From positions 54,845,904 through 54,909,903 of the forward strand of contig JBCFYV010000001.1 of assembly GCA_039000515.1 (NCBI GenBank): a stretch of DNA of 64,000 bases. Reading direction: 5' to 3'. Position 1 is the first letter of the stretch. Each line of letters begins with the position of its first letter. Below are positions 10,646 to 21,129 of this stretch, in pieces. Made by a program: the position numbers and the translations under genes. The notes below the pieces were generated by a model that had not been told where the DNA came from, did no database searches, and saw only the letters and a program-made list of their open reading frames with translations. The stretch comes from Timema cristinae (Eukaryota; Arthropoda; Insecta; Phasmatodea; Timematidae).

Positions 10646-10958
10646 AACTAAGTAAATTATTATAATTAATTATTATTATTAGCACCGCGTCTTACTACCC
10701 GTTCGGCTTATACGTACTTACGCTCATGTGTAATGTAGGGTTATTCTGATATGAAATGAAGGACCTACAGTTTAACGTGGAATCCGAACCACGGTGGAGG
10801 CCTGGCATTCCCCACATTCACAAGATGTCTTGTCAGAGGTGAAGGAAGGGTTTGGAAATCAGATAAATCTGTGCCGGGACCGAGGATTGAACCCCGGCCG
10901 CCAGCACAGAAGTTTGACACCTTACCCCTAGACCACCAGGTCACCACAACTAAGTAAA
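10646..10958 (-). mobile_element. SINE family A, full length with target duplication
   Basis: The element runs on the minus strand from 10947 to 10657 and is flanked by the perfect 11-base duplication AACTAAGTAAA (10646-10656 and 10948-10958). The head has an A box around TGGTCTAGGGGTAAGG and a B box GGGGTTCAATCC near 10887-10898. The 3' domain ends AACGGGTAGTAAGACGCGG, followed by a short AAT tail. Confidence 0.92.
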
Positions 10959-10959
10959 A

Positions 10960-12150
10960 CTATCCATTGGTGAAGTATTACGTTTATATGGGAATCGAGC
11001 ATTCTGCTTGTATTGTAAATGATATGTGAGTTTTTTTTAACACCCAGGACTACAATTGTATATGTTTCCATGATGATGAATGATACATTTCGGAGAACTG
11101 GTTAGCTGAGAAGGATAAATTATTTGGTGATACCAACAAATATTTAATTCGTCTTGCATCGATGGCTAAACAATCATAAGATTGGCTACCCAGAAGTTAA
11201 CAGGAGGAGCATGATCCTATCTGAGAATAGAATTTAGTTGCCTTGTTACTTCAGTATAACAAGTTAATAGTTTTGGCCTTCCGGTTGGTGTGACCCATAA
11301 CATTTATTTTTTGTCAAAATATTGTATGCGATATGTTATAAAAGCCAGGTCCTGTCATTTGAATGTCATCACATTTTAACCGATTGTTGTGTGTTTTGAT
11401 GCACTTGGTCCTTAAGATCTGGTGAAGCCATTTGTATAACTAACAATTTTTTCTTTGTACTATAAAAGAGTTGTAAAAATTTGATTGTACTCTTGATGCT
11501 GGGTGCATGGGGGGGGGGTGCGTTATAACAGATGCCCATTGTTGTGTGGTGCATTACACTTGTATTTGGTCTTTCAGACAGGGCACGGCGACTCATAAAA
11601 TTGTATTTTTTTGTAATATAAAGGGTTATGATTTTTTTCTTTATTCCTAACAATTTAAGTATTTAGTCTGTTTTGACCTTTCCCCCCCTTTTCTTTATAC
11701 ATACCGGGCATCTGTTTCAACAGAGTGGACGAACCAGGGGTCCTGAGATGGGAAAACTACTCCCAAAGAACCTGTAAAATGTTTGCCAGAATTTGAGCTA
11801 GCCAATCACATATTTTTACTAAAATTATTATTTTGGTTTTTTCATTAAAAAGGGGGGGAGTAATTTTTTGTACACTTACAATTGTGGATCAATTAATACT
11901 CTCGATTTCCGTCGAGATAGACAATATTTACCAAATGTTTCATGTACGGAGGCCATTGTCTTTGTTGTGTTCACACTGACGGCCCTTGAAGTAATTGGGA
12001 GAACTATCTTGTGAGGGAAAAGATAAATACCAAACAAGAGAGAGGGAATCTTGATGACATTTGAACGCCGCGAGCTTCTAAATTCATGATCTGTCAATTT
12101 AAAAAGAAAAGTTAATATTTTATATCAATTCTATTATATTTTGTATATGG
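10960..12150. other. Stretch without recognised gene
   Basis: No domain or repeat family was recognised. A G run at 11510-11518 and a minus-strand frame at 11369-11653 lack any protein signature. Confidence 0.4.
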
Positions 12151-12156
12151 GTAAAT

Positions 12157-12558
12157 GTGATAGACGAATGTGTTAAAAAGAAAAACGTTCAAAGAGTTTT
12201 AAGAATAAAAGAGCATATATGCATGTCTCGGTGTATGGATGTTGTTGAAGCGAAAGGAGTATGCAAGGATAGGGAAGGTTGGAGAAAGTTAGTAAGAATG
12301 GAGCTGTTTTCTGAGCTATATACACAATTTTTTGGCTACCCCGTTAGCCGTAAGGAAACGGTGGGGCTAGGTATCGTATGTAGTCTATGTATGTATTATA
12401 TTTTCAACCTGTTTTCGCTTTTTCACTATTATTTCTTACATCTTCGTTTTAATATCACCAGTTTAAATCAACATTTTCAGGAGTTGTATTTTTATGGTAA
12501 GAGCTCACCTTTTCAACTCCAGTGTGGAACATATTTGAATTGTCACCGGCGGAATTGA
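12157..12558 (+). other. Unrecognised 133-codon frame, possible LINE tail
   Basis: The N-terminal third (VEAKGVCKDREGWRKLV) resembles the short basic tail that often follows LINE reverse transcriptases (DR..WR.LV). The rest is low-complexity and hydrophobic. There is no flanking RT, so the assignment is weak and the frame may be chance. Confidence 0.2.
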
Positions 12559-13364
12559 GCTGGCCCAATTCAAATTTTGATCTAGGTTCTATTTTTCTTG
12601 GCGTAGTTTTAAGATTTCGTAAATCCACAGTAGCTTAATGTGTTAAAAATTAACCCTGGATATTAACCAGGGCTGGGAATGTTTGTGAATAAATGTCTTA
12701 AATATTAACTGTAATATGAAAATTATCATTTTTCAATAATTTTCTAACAAGATTTATTTCAACAGAAGACCGACTCAATAGGTAAGATGTTTCTATTTGT
12801 ATCTGAGATGTATCCTCTCCATTTCAAGCCATCAAAGAATATTTTCTACAAGTTTGAATTATTCTTAAAAAACTGAGCTATTTTTCTACATAATGAGGTT
12901 TACATATTTAGTTAGTGTGCCTTTGTCAACATTCATTGTCATGATTCTAGCTATTGTTAAACTCATAATTGTTTATTCTTAATGCACCTCCCTTGTTTGC
13001 CTGTCTACCAGCTCTGAGTGTCAGAAACGACCCTGAGAGAAGGTAGGTGGCTTGTTAATACCTAAGAGTACCGATCTGTAGTCACAGACCATAACCTCTT
13101 TTTGTGAAAGTTTTTTGTGGTTGTGGAGGGCAAATGAAGTGGGATAAGGATTTGTGGAGTGAAAAGCGTGTTGTGTTGTGGAGTATCTATATAGAGCCCT
13201 AGTACACTGTGATGGAAAACACAAGCGTAGTCAGGCCCTATGTGTAGGATTGTGTGTGTAAATTCTAGAAGGGCTGTAAGAGAAGGTAAACAAGATTAAT
13301 TTATGCACTGGGCGAGGGATGAATAAGTGAATGTGGATTTATGAGATGATTGTTGGGTGGGGGA

Positions 13365-16052
13365 TTACTGCAGTCTAGGTTTTTTGTAAAGCCTAGGTTC
13401 TCGGGGGTTATACTGTCCTAGGTTTCTTATTATCTGGTTCTCCAGCAGGAGGTTTTTTTCGTAGAAACTAGCGTCTCGTATCAGGAATATGTCCCTTAGG
13501 GTCTTGGAGCCCGTCTCCGCGTGGATGCGCGCATTGTTTGTTCTGGTGTTCACCCCAAGAATGCCTCGGAGAACCCTGTTCTGGAGTACTTGGAGCTGAT
13601 TTATCAAGGTGGGTGAGGCGTAGCTCCACGCCTCGCAAGCATACACGAGTATTGGGAGGACTAAGGCTCTGTATAGTAGCAGCTTTGTTTGGATGTTAAG
13701 GTGTTGGGACTTGAAGAGCGAGTAGTTCCGGATATAGATCCCCGTCGCCTTTTTCTTGGTCTTCTTCACGTGGGCTTCCCAGTTTAGGCGGGAGTCGATA
13801 GTGACGCCCAAGTACATGAGTTCCCTCGAGTAGGGGATAGGCTCACCCAGAACCCTGAAATGGTCTTGTGGTTGAGACCTCCTTTATGTGATGTTGATGG
13901 CTGTAGATTTGGCGGGATTTACCTTTATCCTCCATTTCGTTAGCCAGTCACCGAACCGGTCCAGATATCTCTGCATGTGGTTGTATGCATATTTGATGTT
14001 CTTGTGTGATGTGTAGAACAGCGTATCGTCGGCAAAAAGTCTTACCCTAACTTTCGGATCTGTAGGGACGTCGGCGACGTACACGCTGTACAAGAAGGGT
14101 GAGATTGCGGACCCCTGTGGGACTCCTGCTTTGATGTTGTGTGTTGACGATTTCTCGCCTTCCATTGTGACTCTAAAACTGCGTCCTCGTAGGAAGTTCT
14201 TTATTACATGTATGTAAGGTTTTGGGAAGTTGAAAGTTATCAACTTCCGAAGGAGGCCGGAGTGCCAAACCTTGTCGAAGGCCTTTTCTACGTCCATGAG
14301 GACCGCAAGTGTCGATTCTTTCTTGTTGAAGTTCCCCGTGGTTTCTTCTACGAGGCTTGTTATAGGGTGAACCGTGGAGTGGCCACTCCGGAAACCAAAC
14401 TGTGTGTCGGGGAGTACATTTTGTTGGAGAGCGAAGTGATTCAATCTCTCAAGTAAGATCTTTTCATAGATCTTACCGAGGCTGCTGAGGAGACTGATTG
14501 GCCTTCGGTTCTGCGGGAATTTGGCGTCTTTTCCCGGTTTCGGGATGGAAATCACATCCGCCAGTTTCCAACATGCCGGAAAGTATCCCCACCTCAATGC
14601 GGCTGAGAAAATGGCCGTCAAGATGGTGATGACTATAGCGGGGGCGTGGCAGATCATTTCATTGGAGATCCTGTCCGCTCCCGGAGCTTTCTTCTTCCTC
14701 AGCTTTTTTATTTCTTGTAGCACTTCCAGTCTGGACACCGGGGGTGGTGGCAGTTCGAAAGGGTCTTCGAAAAACTGTTTCACCTCTTCCTTGACCGTTG
14801 CCGAGAAGTCATCGTCCTGGGGTTCGGTGTTTGGTGTGAACTGGTCCTCCAGCGACTCCGCAATCGCTTCTGCCTTGTCCTTGGCTGAGTATGTCATGCC
14901 CTGTCGTCCGTGGATTGCTGGTGTTTTGATTTTTTTGGCGCCCCCTTTCAGTTGCTTCGTGACCTTCCATATATCGTCCCCCCCGTTGATTGTTTCCGAG
15001 ATGTACTCGTTCCAGTGGCTAATTTTGAGTTGTTTCGCTCTACGGCGAACTAGAGCCCTGAATCTGTTGTATATCGCCCGATGTCTTGGAGAGCGATATG
15101 CTTGCCATTCACGTCTAGCTTCCCTCTTCTGGGCAATTAGTAGGTTGAGGTCGGGGTGTTCCCTCTTGAGGTGGATTATTGGCGCCTCGTACTTCGTTGT
15201 TGCACGATGGGTTTCCAGGAGTGTCGACGTCAGGAGGGTGATAGAGTGGTCCACCTCTTCAGTAGACTCTACCTTCCAAGCTTGAGGTATATCTCTTTCC
15301 AAGGTGGCCTGGTATCTGGGCCAATCTGTAATTGGGGTATTCCTCTTAAGGAAGGAGTTTCGGTGGTTAGTTTTTAATGGTAGCTTGCAGAAAACCGGAA
15401 CATGATCCGAGTCCAATTCGTTAAGGGTATGCAACTCTTCTGGGTGCTGGTTGAGATCTGTGAGAATGACATCAAGCACGTCCGGGAGATTTCTATAGTT
15501 GGAGGGGTAGTATGTCGGTTCCTCCGGTGCCAATACCGTGTAGTTATTATGGTCCGAGTTTTCTGCCAGGATGCGGCCAGCTTGATTTGATGTGCGGCTG
15601 TGCCAATTCGTGTGCTTACAGTTTAAGTCACCCGCGGTGAAGAATTCTCTCCTTGCTGTCAGTGAGTTTAGATCCTGGGCCGAAAAGGGGGCAGAAGGGC
15701 TCCTGTATACTGCGCTGAACATTATTTCCCTCCGTGGTACGGGAACTATCACTGCGGTGGTTTCTATGTCCCCCGTACCTGGTACGACAGTGTGGTAATG
15801 GTTTATGTTACTCTTGATTATTACAGCCGTCCCCCCGCCTCTTCCTGTAGGCCTATCGGTCCTGTATGTATCGTAACCTCGAAAGCTCAGGCGCTTATTT
15901 TGCGTTAATAGGGTCTCGCAAATGAGAGCTATATCAACTCCATATGTTTGTAGCAGCTGTTCCAGCTCATGCGCCTGTTGGAGGATGCCGTTTGCGTTCC
16001 AGTACATCAAGTTTAGGTAGTCGTCTTGGTGACGTGCATGGTTAGTTGTCAT
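13365..16052 (-). pseudogene. Jockey-like ORF2: endonuclease and reverse transcriptase, one nonsense codon
   Basis: The frame of 896 codons is interrupted only by a TAA at 13884-13886. Residues 1-230 are an apurinic-type endonuclease, with WNANG, CETLLT, GDLNCKHTNWHSR and SDHVPVF carrying the usual Asn, Glu, Asp and His sites. Residues about 440-700 are the RT, with KKAPGADRI, RPISLLS, MDVEKAFDKVWH, AGVPQGSAISP and the catalytic RLFADDTLFY. After the stop, thumb and C-terminal sequence (YLGVTIDSRLNWEAH; LPILVYACEAWSY) continues in the same frame to 13365. The enzyme nicks target DNA and copies the element RNA there. The start ATG at 16052 overlaps the end of ORF1. The single stop suggests recent inactivation, or that another copy is active. 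Confidence 0.93.
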
Positions 16053-17457
16053 CGCTGTAGCATTCAGTTACGGCTTCTAACAGAATTAGGGCCTTCGTGG
16101 TCTTGTCCGGGGCATTCCTCAGCCTACTGGTGAATTTTTTGAGGTGTGCAAGTAGTCCAGTGAAATTTATTTCTTTGAGAATTTGGAAGAGGGTCCTTAG
16201 GTCTGAAGTGTCGTTCGGATTTGTGTCGGTTTTGGTGGGCTCTTTGGGGAGGTTTACTACGGTTGCCGCGTATGTCCTCTGCTTGACCGCGGGAGAGTGC
16301 GTTGTGGTTGCTTCTATGGTTGTCCTAAGTCTCTGTGAGATCAGACTAGGTGGAGCAGTTACCGCCGCTGGTTTTTGCCCCCTTGTGGAGTGTTTGATAT
16401 CTGCTTGTCACGTTTTTGTATCTCTCTAAGATGAGCGGGACAGTTCTTGTAATTTGCCGCATACTCCCCTTTACAGTTGACGCAGCGTTCCGGGGTAGTC
16501 CTGTCCTTCTTCGTGCAATCGGTGGTCAGGTGCTCCCCGAGGCACTTGACGCATCTAGGCGATTGTGCACAATAGTTTTTAGTGTCCGAACCGCTGGCAG
16601 CGGTGACACTGGAGTATGATGTTTGGGGAATTTCGGTATTCCTCTATCTTTATAATCGTGTGATTAATGGCCCTGACTTTGTATATGTCTGTTGTTGACT
16701 GTGATTTCACCAGGGTGACCACAAATATGGGGAGTGGCCTCGGTTCCACTGATTGTGGGGTGGTTTTTGCATAGAGTTGCCTCACATTCGTGGGCTTAAA
16801 CCCCATTTCGACTAGCTCAGAGTTTATAGCCTCGCAGGGCATGGTGGAGTGAAGGCCCTTTATTACTACCTTGTATGGTCTATCTCTCTGGAGCATGTAC
16901 GTAAAGTGCTCGAGGTTCGCTTCCCTCAAGAGTTTTTGGAGTGTATTGTAGTCCCCCAGGGAGCTCGTATTTATTTTTATTCCCTGCGCCGTGCAGTAGA
17001 GTTTGAATTCGGCCTTCATGTTTGACTTGAGAAGTTTGATGACGTTGTTATATTCCGCCGAGTTCGGAACTATTATCGGCGGAGTCTTAACCTTTTTTGT
17101 CTTTTGTGTGTCGTCTTGATTAGTGGGGTCTTCCGGCTCCATAGCGGTGATCTGTTGGGCTGTGGTGTCCTGCTCATTTGCTATTTGAGTGAATTTGTTA
17201 GTCACTTTTATTGTCTTTGGTGCCGGGAGGTCAACTCCTTGTTTGATTCTGTATTTACGTTTCAGCGTAGAGACTGGTTCAAAGGTTAGCGATTTTTTTT
17301 GTTGGTTACCTTTATCATTCTCTGAGTGGCCAGGTTGTTGGTAGTCTATTGTGCCTGGTCTCCTGGGTTGAGCGTCAGTGCTCCCATCTTGGGACACCTC
17401 TGACATGGTGTCGTCGTCCTCCTCCTCGGTCACGTCTACTTCGGATTCTGAAGACAT
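16047..17457 (-). pseudogene. Jockey-like ORF1 (Gag-like RNA-binding protein), frameshifted
   Basis: I chose the ATG at 17457-17455 (context CAAAATG, followed by the acidic MSSESEVDVTEEEDDD). The protein has an acidic and basic N-terminal half, then a PRE_C2HC-type domain (KVVIKGLHSTMPCEAINSEL) at about residues 195-290, then CHRCQRFGH, the first half of a CX2CX4HX4C zinc knuckle. The frame breaks at 16579-16580 and resumes with NYCAQSPRCVKCLGEH, containing a second knuckle and a third CVNC-type motif. It shifts again near 16400-16415 into a C-terminal segment ending ALILLEAVTECYSDDN. The protein normally coats LINE RNA and forms ribonucleoprotein particles; this copy cannot be translated in one piece. 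Confidence 0.85.
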
Positions 17458-17869
17458 TTTGCGAATTTGGTTGATAATGTATGAACTTTCACGCGCCTTA
17501 AGCGTCCGACCGGCCGGCACACCGTTCACTAGCCGTTCGCCGCACACGCGAAAATTATAATAGGTTTTTTGCCCTAAATGGGCCGAAGATATTAACACTT
17601 ATTTTCAATGAAGTTTATGAAAAATCAAACGGTATAAGCACAATGTCGGGCTTAGAGCCCTGTAGCACTGGGCGAAACACTTACCTAATACACTCGCTGG
17701 GGCCTTGAAGAGGCCATCGCAGCACTTTTGACGCGGTTCGATGATCCCTGTTGGCGCGATCCCTGCTTAAGCTCTAAGGGGGCCAAATTGATCCTCGTAC
17801 AGTGAAGTCAACCTTCTAACTGTCTCGTCGTCTCTCGTCGTCGTGTCCTTATTCTTAATGTATCAAGAG

Positions 17870-17889
17870 AATATATATATATATATTTT
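17870..17889. repeat. TA microsatellite
   Basis: An uninterrupted TA run between the Jockey 5' end and the pogo-like end. Confidence 0.8.
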
Positions 17890-17898
17890 TTATTCCAA

Positions 17899-17972
17899 TA
17901 CAGTATAGTCCCGATCAACCGATCCAAACGGGACAGACATGTGGTCGGATAAACCAAATATTGGATAGTACG
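17899..17972 (+). mobile_element. pogo/Tigger-like terminal sequence
   Basis: After a TA dinucleotide the sequence reads CAGTATAGTCCCGATCAACC and later GTGGTCGGATAAACC, resembling the ends of pogo/Tigger elements (CAGTATA.TCCCGAT..., GGATAA). The 22-bp minisatellite starts immediately after. The other end was not found. Confidence 0.4.
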
Positions 17973-17976
17973 AAAA

Positions 17977-18130
17977 CAAGGGACGGACTGGAAAGAAACA
18001 AGGGACGGACTGTAAAGAAACAAGGGACATACTGGAAAGAAACAAGGGACGGACTGGAAAGAAACAAGGGACAGACTGGAAATAAACAAGGGACGGACTG
18101 GAAAGAAACAAGGGACGGATTGGAACAAAA
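17977..18130. repeat. 22-bp minisatellite, seven units
   Basis: Seven consecutive 22-bp units based on CAAGGGACGGACTGGAAAGA, with single-base variants (for example CATACTGG and CAGACTGG). The overlapping frames on both strands here are products of the repeat and not genes. Confidence 0.95.
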
Positions 18131-18135
18131 CACAT

Positions 18136-18964
18136 CAAAATTAAACGGAAATGTGGAAATGTTTGCACTGTTGGTATGGATTCTTGGAACAAATTAAACT
18201 AAATGTCAGTAAATCAACTGTTCAGCAATTTATTATCAACCATTTGTCAGCTTTATACGAAAGATTTAGCAATTATTTTAACGAAATTAGTGTTGACCAC
18301 TGTTTGTGGATTCGTAATCCTTTTGTAGAAAATTCTGAAAATGTTAATCATCTTCCATTGCAAGCACAAGAAAACTTTGCATACATGACATGTGATATAT
18401 CTTTGAAGGACCTCCGACTTGGTGAAGTTTTGGTTAACTTTATAAAATGAATATCCTGCTTTGGAAAATTGGTCTATAAAACGATGATTCCATTTGCATC
18501 AACATATCTATGTGAAAGTGGTTTCTCAGCATTAACGGCAATAAAAACTAGATACAGAAATCGACTGTCAGTGGAAAAGACCTTCGTCTGGCTCTCACAA
18601 AAATAGAACCAGACCTGAACCACCTCTGTGATAGGAAACAATCTGATCCTTCTAACTGACAGGTAAGTAATTTAATATACTTTTAAAATAGTACATTATA
18701 TGCAGTTTAAATTTCTATTCATTTCAGCTATTGTAAAATCATAATAACACAAAATAATTCTTTTGTTGGGTTTTATGAATATAATCATGGCTTAAATAAA
18801 AATTCATGAAATCATTGTAATCAATGCCAAAATCGCATAATTTATTCTTGTTTGTTTTTCAACTTAAAGAGTTTTTAAAAGTTTTTTTTTTCTATAGCAG
18901 TGAGGCTTAACAATGATTCTTGTTGTCAAGTGAGGCCTGAATGTAAAAAGCTTGAGAAGACCTG
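18136..18964 (+). pseudogene. hAT transposase C-terminal remnant (ZBED/SCAND3-like)
   Basis: The open frame 18151-18450 reads segments such as SLKDLRLGEVLVNFIK. After a stop and frameshifts come MIPFASTYLCESGFSALTAI and KTRYRNRLSVE, the hAT C-terminal dimerisation block (CE..FS.L...K...RN.L). The RNase-H-like catalytic core is absent. At the right a Charlie-like terminus (minus strand CAGGTCTTCTCAAGC) ends at 18964, so the element's 3' end is preserved. The left side is cut by the minisatellite. Non-functional. Confidence 0.8.
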
Positions 18965-18973
18965 TGCTAGGGT

Positions 18974-19203
18974 CGTGTGGTGTATTTGTGATGGGCACTA
19001 TGAAATGACGTTAAACTATCAATTCCAAACAATCTAATAATCATTAGATAGATTTCATTAAATAGTCACAAAGAGCCGTTTTTATTTTGTATCCAAATTA
19101 TCGTTCTCAGCGGCTGATCAATAATCAATATTTCATACGTTATAATCTATAATACTAACAAAGCTGTTTATTTAAAACAATAAGATTTATTAGCAATAAC
19201 ATT
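18974..19203. other. Short AT-rich spacer
   Basis: Nothing recognised. Confidence 0.4.
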
Positions 19204-19696
19204 GCCTCTGCCAGTGGCGTAACACACGGGCCCTCAGGGCCTGCAATGCGGGGGTAGGGGGGCAGTGGTAAAAAGGGGGCCCATGAAATAAAACTTTAAA
19301 TTACTATAAATTTGGTTGAAATAATAAGTAATCAAATAACTTATGTCCTGACTATTGACAATTTTGATAGTTGAATAGGTTTATAATGAAGTGTTGTAAA
19401 TTATAACTAAGCTATATCATTATTTCAAATTATTTCATTCTGTTTCAAATAGCGCAGAATGTTTTGTATATTCATGCAGTCAAGCTGACTGACTGATGAC
19501 GTTCCAAACACGAAACCGAGGATAAAACAGTCTTTATAGGGTGTGATTATTAAATTATTAATTATTTAGTACTAATAATTATTTCTTATAACATTTATTA
19601 AGGGGTTAGATGACTTGGAAAAGGGAGTCCGAAAATAAATCTTGGGTGGGAGGGTGAGGGTTCCCAAGCTTAATCTGTTATGTCACTGACTTCTGG
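19204..19696. mobile_element. hAT-type MITE, 477 bp
   Basis: The left end CAGTGGCGTAACACA (from 19212) and right end TCTGTTATGTCACTG (to 19688) form a 15-bp imperfect inverted repeat. The 8-bp flanks GCCTCTGC and ACTTCTGG agree at five positions, as in a decayed hAT target duplication. The interior is AT-rich with no coding frame. Confidence 0.6.
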
Positions 19697-19984
19697 CTTG
19701 TGCCGTGCAAAGTAAACAGAACTAAAAAACAATAACAAGAGAGGTTAAGAGTATCTCATGGTGTAGGAATAGTAAAATATTCCAAATTATTCACTGTGCA
19801 TTACTGTATTATGAGCCCTAACTGTTATCATACCAAATCAGTGATGTGTTGTCGTTATGGTAGACATGTTTAAGATCCATTAGAATATTAAAACTACTTC
19901 TGAATAGTATCCACATAAAATTATGGCAGTTTGATCATTAATTTGGAGAAACATACAAAAATGTTATATTCTTTAAATTGAAAA

Positions 19985-20190
19985 ATAACACCTTGACACG
20001 GGAATTGAACCCGGAACCTTTGGTTTAATACGTTATTGCTCTAACCACTGAGTTATACATGAATTATCCCGTGCCCAGAGTCATTCTCCACTCACATTTT
20101 ATGGCAGAGTCTATGATGGACGTGTGGAAAATTGTTGGTTACAAATTTGAGATCAATTAATATCACGAGCTATTAGATATGATGCTTTAT
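19985..20190 (-). mobile_element. SINE family C copy
   Basis: The tRNA-like block on the minus strand (19995-20062) has A box TAACTCAGTGGTTAGAGC and B box GGGTTCAATTCCC. The companion segment with CCACACGTCCATCATAGACTC lies upstream on the same strand. Its order matches 5152-5400. Confidence 0.65.
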
Positions 20191-20204
20191 GGTGCCAATA
20201 AATA

Positions 20205-20400
20205 CTGTCAGAAAAAAATCTAACTACCTAGTCGAAGGTGGCTGCGTTTTCTGATAGCTTAAATTGATTGTAGCCAACGATTTACACACGTCCATCACAT
20301 ACTCTGCCTTAAAATATGAGTGGAGAATGACTCTGAGCATGTGACGATTCCTGTATAGCTCAGCGGCTAAAGCATTCAAGTTTACTTTAGTCCTGATCTA
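20205..20400 (+). mobile_element. SINE family C copy, inverted partner
   Basis: The companion segment ACACGTCCATCACATACTCT is followed by ATGAGTGGAGAATGACTCTGAG and then the A box TAGCTCAGCGGCTAAAGC. The B box is lost. It lies head-to-head with the preceding copy and makes an imperfect inverted repeat of about 400 bp. Confidence 0.6.
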
Positions 20401-20905
20401 TGATAAATAATAACCCTAATCGTAACAAAAAAAAATTCAATAAGTATAACAAGGAATACATTCGAATTCGTAAGGACGACAATCGACCAGCAAGGTATAG
20501 CAGGGCTCTTATTCCCAAAAGTGCGCCTTATTGAAACGAGTATTATTTGTGAATATAACCCGTAAAAAATTCGATGCAGTAAGGACGGCTATCGATCAGT
20601 ACCAAAGCTAATGAATTTGAATACTTTTAATTTAAATGATTTTTAAACTATCGAATAGGTCGATAGTCTAACACTATCGATTCTTTGATGGTTTTCTTTC
20701 GATAGCGTCCATCACTACCGACAAGTACAGAATCTACTAGCTCTATATCCATACGTCTGTAGACGTCTTTATTGATAGATATATAGGCCTATATAAATAT
20801 AATAAGATTATAAATACACCTAAAAGCTCACAATAATTGTATATAAAAAGGTTATCAATGTTGACCGTAAAAGAAATATGTTTATGATTCTAAGAGCCCC
20901 TTCGC
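20401..20905. other. Stretch with imperfect TCGAT-rich repeats
   Basis: Two imperfect copies of a GTAAGGACGRC.ATCGA motif lie near 20470 and 20580, and several CTATCGAT-type sites lie at 20650-20705. No gene was seen. Confidence 0.35.
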
Positions 20906-20961
20906 ATGAAATGGTACTTTACAAAACGTTGTAAGCTCGGCCCCTTCACTTTCTCCTCTCG

Positions 20962-20990
20962 CCCCCCACCCCCCCCCCCCCCACCCCCCC
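20962..20990. repeat. C-rich run
   Basis: Twenty-nine bases with only two non-C positions; the length may be inexact. Confidence 0.8.
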
Positions 20991-21129
20991 ATTCCGCTTC
21001 CACAAAAGTAGATTCCTGGGTGCGTTACTGGTCATCACTATCTATTGGCAGATGGTGTCAATGTCCAACAAACCAGTTATATTTTCACAATGAAAACAGC
21101 AAACATGTTTGTATTCATTTTGTATCCAG

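Larger units (their letters stand above)
13000..17815 (-). mobile_element. Jockey-like LINE, copy 1, nearly complete
   Basis: In order on the minus strand: a 5' untranslated region (about 17815-17458), ORF1 with zinc knuckles, ORF2 with endonuclease and RT, and a 3' region to about 13000. The ORF1 stop and ORF2 start overlap in ATGACAACTAA, as in Jockey elements. ORF2 has only one nonsense codon. No terminal A tail or target duplication was found, so both ends are approximate. Confidence 0.85.

Noticed and set aside
14208..15798. Plus-strand open frames of up to 254 codons
   Set aside because: They lie opposite the Jockey-like ORF2 and show no domain; they are antisense shadows.
17808..18192. 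Minus-strand frames rich in FFPVRPLF-type repeats
   Set aside because: All are translations of the 22-bp minisatellite in different frames.
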